From NCBI RefSeq assembly GCF_020873875.1, contig NZ_JAHWGU010000002.1:186001-250000 (forward strand): a DNA stretch of 64,000 nt, read 5' to 3'. Positions within the stretch are counted from its first letter, which is position 1; every line of letters begins with the position of its first letter. Of this stretch, positions 32,632 through 41,338 are shown piece by piece. This stretch comes from Actinoplanes sp. DH11. Lineage in GTDB: Bacteria; Actinomycetota; Actinomycetes; Mycobacteriales; Micromonosporaceae. Under the pieces are notes generated by a model that ran no database searches, was not told where the DNA came from, and saw only the letters and a program-made list of their open reading frames with translations. The position numbers were made by a program, and so were the translations under genes.

Positions 32632-34986
32632 ATGAGGCGCCCACGTGCCCTGCGTGGGTTGCTCACCGTGACCGCGACCGCCGCTTTGGTGACACTGCTC
32701 GGCGGGCCGGCCATCGCCGCTCCTGCACCTGCTCCGGTGACGCCGACCTCGGTGGCACCCACGCCGGCCACCGGCGCCAAGGCCCGGGCCCAAGCCGCCA
32801 CGATCTCACCCGCCGACGCCGCCGCGCCGATGACCGCCACGTCCGCCGAGGCGCTGGCCGAGGACGACGGCCTGCCCACCGACGAGGCCCAGAAGGTCAG
32901 AGCCGCCCGCGAGATCAGCATCGAACCCGGCGAGGACTGGCTCAACCAGACCGACCGCAACTTCGTCTTCAAGATCTGGCAGCACTCGGCCGCGTACCCG
33001 ATGATCCGCGACGCCGCCGAACTCGCGCTGTCGGCAAGCGCCGAGACCATCGAGACTGTTTGCAAGGAGTTCATCCTCCAGGGCATCTTCGACGCCAAGG
33101 TCGCCGACGACACCAAGAAACTCAGCGACGAGACCGCCGCCCGCCAGGCACGCGACCTCAAGCGCGCCGCCTACGCCGCCGCGCGGATCACCGTGGACAC
33201 CGACGGGCAGATGCTGGTCCTGCCTGAACGCGACGTCGTCTACGAGATCTGGAAGAAAGCCACCGGCGCCCGGGTCAAGGCTGCGGCCCTGGCCGCGTTC
33301 GACGGCGACGCCGCCGCCCACCACGCGTTCCTGTCCACCGGCGTGAAGACCGCCGCCGAACACGACGTCCAGGACGCGATCGCCGCCGCCGAGGCCGCCG
33401 GCGTCGCCGAACAGGCCCGGGTGGCCCGCGAAGGAGCCATGCGCGCCGCCGCCGCGGTGCTGGGCATCGTGGCCGACGCCGGCAAACTCGCCATGACTGA
33501 CGACAACTTCATCCGCTGGATCTGGGAACAGGTCGACACCAACCCCCGCCGCATCGAGGTCAGCGACGCCGCCGAACGCGCCCTGCGCAGCAGCGAAAAG
33601 CCGGTCTGGCGCGCCTTCATCGACACCGGCATCCACATCGCCGACAGAGCCGACCGCGACCGCCTGCTGGCCGAGAGCGAAGCCGCCGACCGCCGGGCCA
33701 TCGAAAGCCTGCGCACCAAGGCCGCCGCCGACGGCAACGACAACCTCGTCACCGCCGCCACCCAGGCCCTGCTGCGCAAGGCCGACGGCGTCAGCGAATA
33801 CCTGCGCATCGGCCAGTACCAGGTCGCGCCGGACGCCGCCAACCGGCCCAGCGCCAAACCCTGGCAGTGGAGCAACCTCAACTCCGGCAAGTGCCTGGCC
33901 GCCGAAGGTGAGTCCGTCACCAACGGCAAAGCCCTGGTGCAGGCCAACTGCGCCGACAGCGAGAAGCAGCGCTGGATCGCCATGCGCGTCTACAACACCG
34001 GCGGCCGCTACCGCATCATCAACGCGTGGGACCGCACCAAGTGCGTCGAACTGGCGGACAGCACCCCCGCCAACAACGTCAAGTTCGTCCTGGGCACCTG
34101 CGACAACGGGGCCGACCAGAACTTCTACTACACCAAGCAGGGCGACAACTACCTGTGGATCAGTGAGCTGACCAGCCGGGCGATCACCGTTCTGAACGCC
34201 GGCAAGGACGCCGGCACCGGCACCGTCACCGCCGACGTCACCAACACCACCAGCCAGCAGTGGTACGCCACCAACACCAAGCTGGTGGCCGGCGCGGAAC
34301 TCGCCGAGGCCAAAGTCCTGCAGTCCAACTTCGGGCACACCGCCCGGCTGCAGGGCGACGGCAACCTGGTGATCTCCAAGGGCCCCAAGGCGGTCTGGGC
34401 CACCGGCACCACCAACGGCGTCCGCCTGGTCAACCAGCGCGACGGCAACCTGGTGCTCTACCGCGCCGACGGTGCCGCCGTCTGGTCCTCCAAGACCTAC
34501 GGCAACGGACCCAGCACCCTGTACATGCAGACCGACGGCAACGTGGTCCTCTACCGCAACGACACCGGCAAGCCTGTCTGGTCCTCCGGCGTCTGGGACA
34601 CCGCGATCGTCAGCAACCTGCACAACAAGTGCATCACCGTGCCGAACTCGACCTTCGACGGCGGCGTGCAACTCGTGGTGTCCACCTGCAACGGCAGCAC
34701 CGCCCAGCAGTGGATGTCGAAGGACGGGTATCTCAGCCTGAACAACAAGTGCATGGACCTCAACGGCGGCAAGAAGGACAACGGTACGGCGATCCAGCTC
34801 TGGACCTGCCACGGTGGCCCTTCGCAGGAGTTCGTTTTCTACACCGACGGCACGCTGCGGAATCCGCTGTCCGGTAAATGCATCGACATTCCGAACAGCA
34901 ACCGCGCCGACGGCGTGAAGCTGGCAATCTGGACCTGCAGCACCGGCGTCAACCAGAAATGGCGCACCGAGCAGACGTACAACTGA
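32632..34986 (+). CDS. Secreted ALF-repeat protein with ricin-B and bulb-type lectin domains
   Basis: 784 residues from ATG 32632; a TTG at 32620 preceded by GGGGAA is an alternative start. Order: signal peptide (to IAAPAPAP), Thr/Pro/Ala stretch, ALF repeats (about 90-400, e.g. ARVKAAALAAFDGDAAAHHAFLSTGV and RIEVSDAAERALRSSEKPVWRAFIDTGI), a ricin-type trefoil (NLNSGKCLAAEGESV to QQWYATN), a bulb-type mannose-binding domain with three QxDGNxVxY-like motifs (LQGDGNLVIS, NQRDGNLVLYR, MQTDGNVVLYR), and a second ricin trefoil ending GVNQKWRTEQTYN. It is divergent from the two ALF genes on the minus strand. Binding to surface glycans, its own or a competitor's, is likely. Confidence 0.88.
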   Translation: MRRPRALRGLLTVTATAALVTLLGGPAIAAPAPAPVTPTSVAPTPATGAKARAQAATISPADAAAPMTATSAEALAEDDGLPTDEAQKVRAAREISIEPGEDWLNQTDRNFVFKIWQHSAAYPMIRDAAELALSASAETIETVCKEFILQGIFDAKVADDTKKLSDETAARQARDLKRAAYAAARITVDTDGQMLVLPERDVVYEIWKKATGARVKAAALAAFDGDAAAHHAFLSTGVKTAAEHDVQDAIAAAEAAGVAEQARVAREGAMRAAAAVLGIVADAGKLAMTDDNFIRWIWEQVDTNPRRIEVSDAAERALRSSEKPVWRAFIDTGIHIADRADRDRLLAESEAADRRAIESLRTKAAADGNDNLVTAATQALLRKADGVSEYLRIGQYQVAPDAANRPSAKPWQWSNLNSGKCLAAEGESVTNGKALVQANCADSEKQRWIAMRVYNTGGRYRIINAWDRTKCVELADSTPANNVKFVLGTCDNGADQNFYYTKQGDNYLWISELTSRAITVLNAGKDAGTGTVTADVTNTTSQQWYATNTKLVAGAELAEAKVLQSNFGHTARLQGDGNLVISKGPKAVWATGTTNGVRLVNQRDGNLVLYRADGAAVWSSKTYGNGPSTLYMQTDGNVVLYRNDTGKPVWSSGVWDTAIVSNLHNKCITVPNSTFDGGVQLVVSTCNGSTAQQWMSKDGYLSLNNKCMDLNGGKKDNGTAIQLWTCHGGPSQEFVFYTDGTLRNPLSGKCIDIPNSNRADGVKLAIWTCSTGVNQKWRTEQTYN

Positions 34987-35019
34987 TCCAGCATTACCGC
35001 AGATCCAGCATTGCCGCAG

Positions 35020-35056
35020 CCGGCCGCCGCGCGATTTCGCGCGGCGGCCGGTTTTT
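35020..35056 (+). terminator. Intrinsic terminator of the ALF-lectin gene
   Basis: A perfect 14-bp stem CCGGCCGCCGCGCG (35020-35033) / CGCGCGGCGGCCGG (35038-35051), loop ATTT, followed by TTTTT (35052-35056). It lies 34 bp after the stop. Just before it, GATCCAGCATTxCCGCA occurs twice in tandem. Confidence 0.9.
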
Positions 35057-35090
35057 CGCACGGGATTTCTTGGCTTTCCGTGCGCCTTCC

Positions 35091-35480
35091 TTACCCCGCG
35101 GGCGCGGCCCCGCCCGGACCGGGAGTGCCGCCGATGCGGAGCCAGCCGCCCTCCGGGGTGCGCACCTCCAACCCCGCCACCGCCGCGTCCGGGTCGTCGC
35201 CGGCCCGGACGAAGCGCACGTCGGGGCAGCCCTCGACCACCGGTTGCCAGCCGGCGCCCGGGTCGCGCACCGCGTGCCGCCGGCAGTGTGTCTCGTCCAC
35301 GTATCCCCAGGCCAGCAGCACCTCCTGGCCCTGGTAGGAGTATCGGCCCACGGACGCGATCCGGTCGCCGTCGGTGCGGCGGTAGAAGTCGGCGCGCAGG
35401 CCGGGCACCGGGGTGCCCTCGAAGTCCGCGTCGGGTGTCGAGCGGTGCGGGACGTAATCGGTGAGGTCAGGCAGAGACAC
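35091..35480 (-). CDS. Small protein of unknown function
   Basis: 129 residues from GTG 35480 (AAGGAA upstream). It contains YRRTDGDRIASVGRYSYQGQEVLLAWGYVDETHCRRHAVRDPG, a beta-rich core, then a Gly/Pro/Ala tail. No signal peptide or membrane helix. I do not recognise it. It converges on the terminator of the ALF-lectin gene and is divergent from the PepSY gene. Confidence 0.55.
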   Translation of the reverse strand: MSLPDLTDYVPHRSTPDADFEGTPVPGLRADFYRRTDGDRIASVGRYSYQGQEVLLAWGYVDETHCRRHAVRDPGAGWQPVVEGCPDVRFVRAGDDPDAAVAGLEVRTPEGGWLRIGGTPGPGGAAPAG

Positions 35481-35637
35481 CGTTGTTCCTTGTCAGCCGG
35501 ATGGGCGGGTCGGCACCGCGTCCGGTGCCCCGGTGATCAGTCGTCGCGGCGGGGCGATCGGTTCCCGCCGGCCACGAACGGGTGATCACCAGATTCCGGA
35601 CTCATCGACGGGCGTCATCTCGCGCTGGGAAAGGCCT

Positions 35638-35698
35638 GGGAACTTTCGTGCGCCGTGCGGCGACTACCGGGTGACCTCGCAACGCGGCGGGGTCACCC
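35638..35698 (+). promoter_or_regulatory. Candidate ECF-type promoter and dyad before the PepSY gene
   Basis: GGGAAC (35638-35643), 17 bases, then CGAC (35661-35664) resembles an ECF sigma promoter (GGAAC-N16/17-CGTC). Immediately after, GGGTGACC (35669-35676) and GGTCACCC (35691-35698) form a perfect dyad that may be an operator. The rest of the 303-bp gap also has the palindrome GGTGATCACC (35581-35590). Confidence 0.35.
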
Positions 35699-35783
35699 CG
35701 ACTCCCGGGTTTCCCGGCGCGTCGACAGCACTTTCCGGATGCCGGCGCACCCCGAGCGCCGCCGACACCCCCGAGGACAGCCG

Positions 35784-37241
35784 ATGGCCGTGAGCCCCCA
35801 GGTCGACACACCCGTCACCAGTGACGCGACGACGCAGCGCCACGGCGCCGGCGGCCGGAGTTTCGGCCCCCTGCTGCTGCGCCTGCACTTCTACGCCGGC
35901 ATCCTGGTCGCGCCGTTCATCCTGATCGCGGCGACGACCGGCCTGATGTTCACCATGGCGCCGACCCTGGACAAGGTCGTCTACGGCGACGAACTGGTGG
36001 TGGCCGACGCGGGCGGCGCGACGGTGCCGGTGTCCCAGCAGATCACGGCGGCCCGGGCCACCCACCCCGAAGGATCTTTGACCGGGGTACGGGTCGGCGA
36101 AGGCCAAGCCACCACCCAGGTCGACTTCACCTCGCCGGGGCTGCCCGAGGAGCACGTGCACACCGTGTACGTCGACCCGTACACCGGCGCGGTGACCGGT
36201 CAGCTGGAGACCTGGGCGACCGCGACCCCGCTGAACACGTGGCTCGACCAGTTCCACCGCGACCTGCACCTCGGCACGACCGGCGAGCTGTACTCGGAGT
36301 TCGCCGCCAGCTGGCTGTGGGTGGTCGCCCTCGGCGGGGTGGCGCTGTGGTGGCGGCGGCAGCGCGGGAACCGTACCGCCCGCCGTCTTCTCGCCCCCGA
36401 CCTGGCCGCCCGCAAGGGCGTGCGGCGGACCCGGAGCTGGCACGGCGCCCTGGGTCTCTGGATCACCGCCGGTCTGCTGGTCCTCTCCGCGACCGGTCTG
36501 ACCTGGTCCGGTCATGCCGGCGCCAACTTCAGCAGCGCCGTCGACGCGCTCAAGGGCAGCCGGCCCTCCGTCACCACCGCACTGACCGCCGCGCCCGGCA
36601 CCGCGACCGGCGGGCACCACAGCGAACCCGGGGCCACGGGTGACCAGCCCGTCGACCCGGCAGCCGCCGACACCGTCCTGGCGGGTGCGCGCCGGGACGG
36701 GCTGGACGGACCGGTTCAGATCACCCCGCCGGCCGACGCCGCGAGCGCGTGGACGGTCACCCAGAACGACAACCTCTGGCCGGTACGCCTGGACAGTGTC
36801 GCCGTCGACCCCACCGGCACGGTCACCGACCGCGTCGACTTCACCGACTGGCCGTTCCTGGCGAAGCTCACGTCCTGGGGCATCAACGCGCACATGGGCC
36901 TGCTGTTCGGCGTCGCCAACCAGATCCTGCTGGCCCTGCTGGCGATCGGCCTGATCACCGTGATCATCTGGGGCTACCGCATGTGGTGGCAGCGCCGCCC
37001 CACCCGCGCCGGCCGCCACGCTCCCGCCGGGGCGCCGCCCGCCCGCCGCGCCTGGCAGCAGCTTCCGTCCTGGGGCATCGTCGTCGGGGTGCCGGTCGTC
37101 TTCGCCGTCGGCTGGGCGCTGCCGCTGCTCGGCATCTCGCTGCTGGCCTTCCTGGCGTTCGACCTGATCGCCGGCGCGGTCCGCGGCAACGGACGGAACC
37201 AGCCGGAGGTGCCGGTCTCCCCCGCCCCCGCCGGCAGCTGA
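35784..37241 (+). CDS. PepSY-associated membrane protein
   Basis: 485 residues with four or five transmembrane segments: LLRLHFYAGILVAPFILIAATTGLMF, FAASWLWVVALGGVALWW, SWHGALGLWITAGLLVLSATGLTW, a helix at GVANQILLALLAIGLITVIIWGYRMWW and a last one near the C-terminus. Conserved family features are the N-terminal LHFYAG His, FHRDLHLG, WHGALG and INAHMGLLFG. These His-bearing helices are typical of the PepSY/PiuB-like family linked to siderophore or metal reduction and copper handling. ATG at 35784 has a GAGGACAG site. It is convergent with the copper gene cluster and may belong to it functionally. Confidence 0.85.
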   Translation: MAVSPQVDTPVTSDATTQRHGAGGRSFGPLLLRLHFYAGILVAPFILIAATTGLMFTMAPTLDKVVYGDELVVADAGGATVPVSQQITAARATHPEGSLTGVRVGEGQATTQVDFTSPGLPEEHVHTVYVDPYTGAVTGQLETWATATPLNTWLDQFHRDLHLGTTGELYSEFAASWLWVVALGGVALWWRRQRGNRTARRLLAPDLAARKGVRRTRSWHGALGLWITAGLLVLSATGLTWSGHAGANFSSAVDALKGSRPSVTTALTAAPGTATGGHHSEPGATGDQPVDPAAADTVLAGARRDGLDGPVQITPPADAASAWTVTQNDNLWPVRLDSVAVDPTGTVTDRVDFTDWPFLAKLTSWGINAHMGLLFGVANQILLALLAIGLITVIIWGYRMWWQRRPTRAGRHAPAGAPPARRAWQQLPSWGIVVGVPVVFAVGWALPLLGISLLAFLAFDLIAGAVRGNGRNQPEVPVSPAPAGS

Positions 37242-37245
37242 TCGG

Positions 37246-37289
37246 CACGCGACTGCCCGGTTCCCGCTGCGGGGACCGGGCAGTGCGTG
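37246..37289. terminator. Bidirectional terminator hairpin
   Basis: CACGC-G-ACTGCCCGGT (37246-37261) pairs with ACCGGGCAGT-GCGTG (37275-37289), with further pairing of TCCCGC and GCGGGG inside. It separates the convergent PepSY and CopC genes. Confidence 0.75.
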
Positions 37290-37301
37290 GATCCCGCTGG
37301 C

Positions 37302-37835
37302 CTACGCTCCGGCGGTGCTCCTGCGCCGGCGACCGAAAATGAGCAGGCCGGCGGCGCCGACGAAGAGCAGTACGCCGGCGGCCGCCACCCCGATCAGCAC
37401 CCCGCCGGAGACTGCCGGCGACGTGTCCGGCGCGGCGGCGGCGGACTGCTGCGGCGCGACGGCGGCGGGCAGCTCCGGGTCGGCGAGCGTGAAGGTGTAC
37501 GAGCCCTGGACGGTGTGCCCGTCGACCGACACCACCCGGTACGCGACCGTGTGGATGCCGTTGGCCAGTTCCCCGGTGGGCGTGAGCGTGCCACGCGCGT
37601 TCTCCACCGTGACGTCAGCGGCCGGCACCCGCCGCATCGCCGCGTCGCTGAGTACGACCGTGGTGAAGTCCGGGTTCAGGCGTTCGCTGAACTCCAGCGT
37701 GACGGTCGCCGGCGCCGCGGTCAGCGTGCTGCCCTCGGCCGGGTCGGAGGAGACGAGCCGGGCGTGCGCCCAGGCCGGCGTGCCCGGTGCCAGCACCAGC
37801 AGCGCCGCCGTCAGGGCGACCAGCAGCCGCCTCAT
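37302..37835 (-). CDS. CopC-domain copper-resistance protein with C-terminal anchor
   Basis: 177 residues from ATG 37835, which overlaps the DyP stop (ATGA). A signal peptide ends at AWA, immediately followed by HARLVSSDPAEGSTL, placing the copper-ligand His at the mature N-terminus as in CopC/YobA. The second conserved region VVSVDGHTVQGSYTFTL supplies the other His and Asp ligands. A single C-terminal helix (GGVLIGVAAAGVLLFVGAAGLLIF) and basic tail anchor it outside the membrane. It probably binds periplasm-side Cu(II). It is the last gene of the PCu(A)C-DyP-CopC operon. Confidence 0.9.
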   Translation of the reverse strand: MRRLLVALTAALLVLAPGTPAWAHARLVSSDPAEGSTLTAAPATVTLEFSERLNPDFTTVVLSDAAMRRVPAADVTVENARGTLTPTGELANGIHTVAYRVVSVDGHTVQGSYTFTLADPELPAAVAPQQSAAAAPDTSPAVSGGVLIGVAAAGVLLFVGAAGLLIFGRRRRSTAGA

Positions 37836-39067
37836 GCCAGCACCTGCTCGCCGATCCAGCCGCCCTCGGCGCAACCGGGCGGGATCGCGAAGACGGCCGA
37901 GCCGATCGGGGTGATCCATTCGTTCAGCAGGTCCTTGTCGGCGAGGCGTTGCTGGATGGGCACGTACTGCTCGGCGATGTCACGCTGGTAGGCGGCGAAG
38001 ATCAGCCCGGTGTCCGGCACCCCGGTCGCGTCCGGCACGCCGTCGTAGTTGTACGGCCGGCGCAGGATCTTCATCCTCGGGTCCTCGACGCGCGCCCGGG
38101 TGACGTGCGAGAAGTCCGGCATCTTCGGCAGGCCGAACTCGTCGAGCGCGGCGAAGTCGGGCCGGTCGTGCTCGGCGGCGCCGCTCAGCGGGGCACCGGA
38201 CCCCATCCGGCGGCCGACCGCGTTCTCCTTGTCCGTGACGGACAGCTTGTCCCAGGTCTCCATCTCGGCCCGTACCCGGCGCACCACGAGCGTGCTGGAG
38301 CCGTCCGGGTTCCACACCGCCGGATCGATCTCGGTGCCGCGGGGGTTCGCCGTGCCGTCGAGCTGGCCCATCACGTTGCGCTGGGTGTGCTCGGGCGCGT
38401 GCACGCCGGGACTGCGCCGGAAGCCCAGCTGCACCCATCGCACCGCGGCGAACGGGCGCGCATCCTTGATCATCATGCGCTGGGTGTGCGCGACAGTCAG
38501 CGGGTCGTCGGCGCAGATCTGCAACAGCAGATCACCGCCCGACCAGCGGTCCTGCAGCCGGTCGATCCGGAACCTCGGCAGGTCGGCGACCGGGGACGGC
38601 AATCCGGCCGCCCGGTAGAGGCCGGGACCGAAGCCGAACGTGACGGTCAGCCGGGCCGGCAGCACGGCCAGCGTCGCGTCGGTGTCACCGAGCGCGGGCA
38701 CCCCCTGGGTGAGGCGGGTCGCGTCGTCGGTGAGCAGCCGCATCATCCGGACCAGGGCGCGCCGGTCGGTGCCGGCGGCCAGGGTGAACGCCACGAACGA
38801 GGCGTGCGCCGGCGGGTCCTCGGCCACGCCGGCCTGCCGGGGACCGTGGAACGCGACGGTGGCCGTACCGATGCCCGCAGCACCTGCCCCCGCAGCAGCG
38901 GACCTGATGCCGGCGTCAGAGCCTGCGTTGGCGGCAGCGGACCGGAGGCCGGCGTCGGCACCCGCGGTGGCGGGCCGGATCGCGGCACCGGCGACCACGC
39001 CGAGGCCGGTGGCCGCCCCGCCGGTGAGCAGACGCCGCCTGCTCACCGGGGAAGACGAGTCCGTCAC
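37832..39067 (-). CDS. Tat-exported DyP-type heme peroxidase
   Basis: 411 residues from GTG 39067, overlapping the PCu(A)C stop (GTGA). The N-terminus has a twin-arginine signal (SRRRLLTG followed by a hydrophobic stretch), then an Ala-rich low-complexity spacer with a repeated AAxAGSDAGIRSAA unit. DyP features are the GxxDG motif in GQLDGTANP (distal Asp), the proximal heme His in PDFSHVTRA, and the following LRRPYNYD. Such enzymes use peroxide to oxidise dyes, lignin-like compounds or porphyrin; EfeB/Tat-type members release iron from heme. The linkage with CopC and PCu(A)C suggests exported redox chemistry under copper stress, which is inferred. Confidence 0.9.
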   Translation of the reverse strand: MTDSSSPVSRRRLLTGGAATGLGVVAGAAIRPATAGADAGLRSAAANAGSDAGIRSAAAGAGAAGIGTATVAFHGPRQAGVAEDPPAHASFVAFTLAAGTDRRALVRMMRLLTDDATRLTQGVPALGDTDATLAVLPARLTVTFGFGPGLYRAAGLPSPVADLPRFRIDRLQDRWSGGDLLLQICADDPLTVAHTQRMMIKDARPFAAVRWVQLGFRRSPGVHAPEHTQRNVMGQLDGTANPRGTEIDPAVWNPDGSSTLVVRRVRAEMETWDKLSVTDKENAVGRRMGSGAPLSGAAEHDRPDFAALDEFGLPKMPDFSHVTRARVEDPRMKILRRPYNYDGVPDATGVPDTGLIFAAYQRDIAEQYVPIQQRLADKDLLNEWITPIGSAVFAIPPGCAEGGWIGEQVLA

Positions 39068-39666
39068 GGCGCCATGCTGCCCATCGGCATGCCCGACGGC
39101 GCCATCTCCATGCCGTGGCCGGGCGCGTAGCTCTCCTCCGCACCGGCGAACGGCTTGGCGATCGCGGTGAACGGCACGGCCGAGCCGTCGGACAGCTTCA
39201 ACGTGAACGACACCTCGTCGCCCGCCTCGATCGCCTGCGCCGGCTTCATCAGCATCAGATGGTCACCGCCGGGCGCCAGTTCGTGGCTGCCACCGGCCTT
39301 CACCGTGAAGCCGCCCGCCTTCTCCCGCATGACCATCTTGCCGTCCTGCATGGCCATCTCGTGCAGCTCCAGGGGCGAGGCCGGCGACTCGGCGCCGGTC
39401 ACCGTGACGTCGGCGCCCGTACCGTTGGTGATCGTGCCGAAGGCCGCCGTCATCACACCGGCCTTGCTCGCCTTGACCCACGGGTCCTTGATCGTCAGCG
39501 TCGCGGCGGCGGGTGGCGCCGCGGCGGGCTCGGTACCGCTGCCCGTGGCCGCGTCGCTGCTGCCGCATCCGGCCAGCACGCCGGTGGTCAGGACGCCGGC
39601 CAGGGCCACCGACACGGCGGTCCGGCGCCGGGAACCGGAAGAGAGGCTGAATCGCATGATGCCCAT
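39064..39666 (-). CDS. PCu(A)C-type copper chaperone lipoprotein
   Basis: 200 residues with a lipoprotein signal (VLTTGVLAGC). The DUF461/PCu(A)C domain shows the copper-ligand pattern: ELHEMAMQDGKMVM and, about 20 residues later, HLMLMKP. A C-terminal Met/His-rich tail (PGHGMEMAPSGMPMGSMAP) could hold more Cu(I). It is anchored on the outer face of the membrane and probably delivers copper to oxidases or buffers it. ATG at 39666 (a second Met is at 39657). It is the first of three overlapping genes with DyP and CopC. Confidence 0.9.
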   Translation of the reverse strand: MGIMRFSLSSGSRRRTAVSVALAGVLTTGVLAGCGSSDAATGSGTEPAAAPPAAATLTIKDPWVKASKAGVMTAAFGTITNGTGADVTVTGAESPASPLELHEMAMQDGKMVMREKAGGFTVKAGGSHELAPGGDHLMLMKPAQAIEAGDEVSFTLKLSDGSAVPFTAIAKPFAGAEESYAPGHGMEMAPSGMPMGSMAP

Positions 39667-39766
39667 TTCGTAGCAGGGGTGTCTGTCCGTTGGTCCACGT
39701 TCGGGCCTCGGAAGTTCCCGGCGATCTGGAGATCACTGTCGGTGACGCGAGCCGGCCCGTGCGGTC

Positions 39767-41338
39767 TCAGCCCACCGTGACGGTGATCGTGTGCCACCCG
39801 GTCGCGCCGTCGGGGTACGGCCTGGCCCGGGCCTCGGGCTGCTCGGCACCGGACCGGTCCGTGGCGCGTACCGCGATCGAGTGCGGGCCCGCCTTCGCGT
39901 CCCACGTGTGACGCCACTGCACCCAGGTGTCGACCGACGCGGTGGGCAGCAGTTCGGCCCGGGTCCAGGCGCCGCCGTCGACGCTCACCTCGACCGCGGC
40001 GATGCCCCGGCGCTGGGCCCAGGCGACCCCGGCCACGGTCACCGGCCCCACCGGCGTACGGGCGAACGGCCGGGGCCGGTCGATGCGGGACGCGGTCTTG
40101 ACCGTGCCGTCCGCCGACCAGCCGCGCTCGACCCAGTACGCGTCGAACCGGTCGAACGTGGTGATCTCCAGCTCGGTGATCCACTTGCAGGCGCCGGCGT
40201 AGCCGTACAACCCCGGGGTCAGCATCCGGACCGGAAAGCCGTGCTCGAGCGGGAGCGGCTCGCCGTTCATGCCGACGGCCAGCATGGTGTCGCGGCCGTC
40301 CAAGGCGGTCCGGATCGGGGTGCCGATCGTCATGCCCTCGACCGAGCGGGCGACGATCTGATCGGCGCCGGCCCGGATTCCCGCCTCCCGCAGCAGTGCC
40401 GCCAGCGGCACGCCCAACCACCGGGCGGTGCCGATGTACGGGCCACCGACCTCGTTGGACACACAGTTGAGGGTGATGTCGCGCTCGATCAGCGGACGCT
40501 GGAGCAGATCGTTCAGGGACAGCTCGAGCTCCCGGTCGACCATGCCGTGGATCCGCAGCCGCCAGGCCGCCGGATCGACCCGGGGCACGGTCAGGGCGGT
40601 GTCGACCCGGTAGAAGCCGTCGTTCGCGGTCATGAAACCGGGGCCGGCACCGGGCGGCAGCTGCGGGGCCGGGTCCGCCGCGGCGGGCAACCGGACCTCG
40701 TCGCGGTTCCGGCTCGCCGCGGTGCGGTCACGGCCGGCGAGGGTCAGGGCGGCGGCCTCCGCCGCGGTGGCACCGGCAGCGAGCAGACCCAGACGCAGGA
40801 CGAGGCGGCGGCTCTCCCGCGGTACGCCGGGCGCGGTCACCGTGCCGGCCGGCCGATGCAGCCACCACAGGGTCAGGCCGGCGACGGTGGCGCCGAGCAG
40901 TGACGGGAGCGCGTCGGCCGGGACCGACGCGGGCCGGGACAGGGCGGCGGCCGCGCCGATCGCGCCCATCAGCAGCGCCCCGGCCACCGAGGCGACGCGC
41001 CACGTGGCGGCGGCCGCCCCGGTCCCGGTGGCCACGCCGGTCCCGGCGGCCACGCCCGTCCCGGCGGCCACGCCCGTCCCGGCGGCCACGCCCGTCCCGG
41101 CAGCCACGAGTGCGAGGACCAGGGCGACACCGGCCAGCAGCGCCGGTTTGTCGTTGCTGCCGAGTTCGCGTACCGCGAAGTCCTTCACCGCCGCAGGCGT
41201 CGCGTCGATGACCGCCGCACCCACCGCCACCAGGGGACCGGCCGCCGGCCGGGTCACGGCCGCGGTGAGTTCCGCGACCGCGACGCCGGTGGCCGCCGCG
41301 ACGATGCCGGAGACCGCTCCGCGGAGTTTGCGGCCCAT
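39767..41338 (-). CDS. Membrane-anchored sulfite-oxidase-family molybdopterin enzyme
   Basis: 523 residues from ATG 41338, overlapping the fasciclin stop by one base (TGATG). The N-terminal ~200 residues contain several hydrophobic helices, one enlarged by a tandem GTGVAA repeat, ending in RRLVLRLGLLAAGATAAEAAALTLAG. The molybdopterin domain has PGFMTANDGFYRVDTALTVPRVDPAAWRL and the Mo-ligand Cys in ITLNCVSNEVGG, then GYAGACKWITELE. A C-terminal Mo-co dimerisation domain follows (VAGVAWAQRRGIAAVEVSVDGGAW to WHTITVTV). The family reduces or oxidises S- or N-oxides; the substrate here is unknown. Pairing with a fasciclin lipoprotein is common in actinobacteria. Confidence 0.88.
   Translation of the reverse strand: MGRKLRGAVSGIVAAATGVAVAELTAAVTRPAAGPLVAVGAAVIDATPAAVKDFAVRELGSNDKPALLAGVALVLALVAAGTGVAAGTGVAAGTGVAAGTGVATGTGAAAATWRVASVAGALLMGAIGAAAALSRPASVPADALPSLLGATVAGLTLWWLHRPAGTVTAPGVPRESRRLVLRLGLLAAGATAAEAAALTLAGRDRTAASRNRDEVRLPAAADPAPQLPPGAGPGFMTANDGFYRVDTALTVPRVDPAAWRLRIHGMVDRELELSLNDLLQRPLIERDITLNCVSNEVGGPYIGTARWLGVPLAALLREAGIRAGADQIVARSVEGMTIGTPIRTALDGRDTMLAVGMNGEPLPLEHGFPVRMLTPGLYGYAGACKWITELEITTFDRFDAYWVERGWSADGTVKTASRIDRPRPFARTPVGPVTVAGVAWAQRRGIAAVEVSVDGGAWTRAELLPTASVDTWVQWRHTWDAKAGPHSIAVRATDRSGAEQPEARARPYPDGATGWHTITVTVG
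41021..41108 (-). repeat. In-frame 18-bp repeat in the molybdoenzyme membrane domain
   Basis: About five copies of GGTCCCGGCGGCCACGCC (plus strand) encode repeated AAGTGV hexapeptides within a transmembrane stretch. Copy-number changes would lengthen the helix or loop in steps of six residues. Confidence 0.85.
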
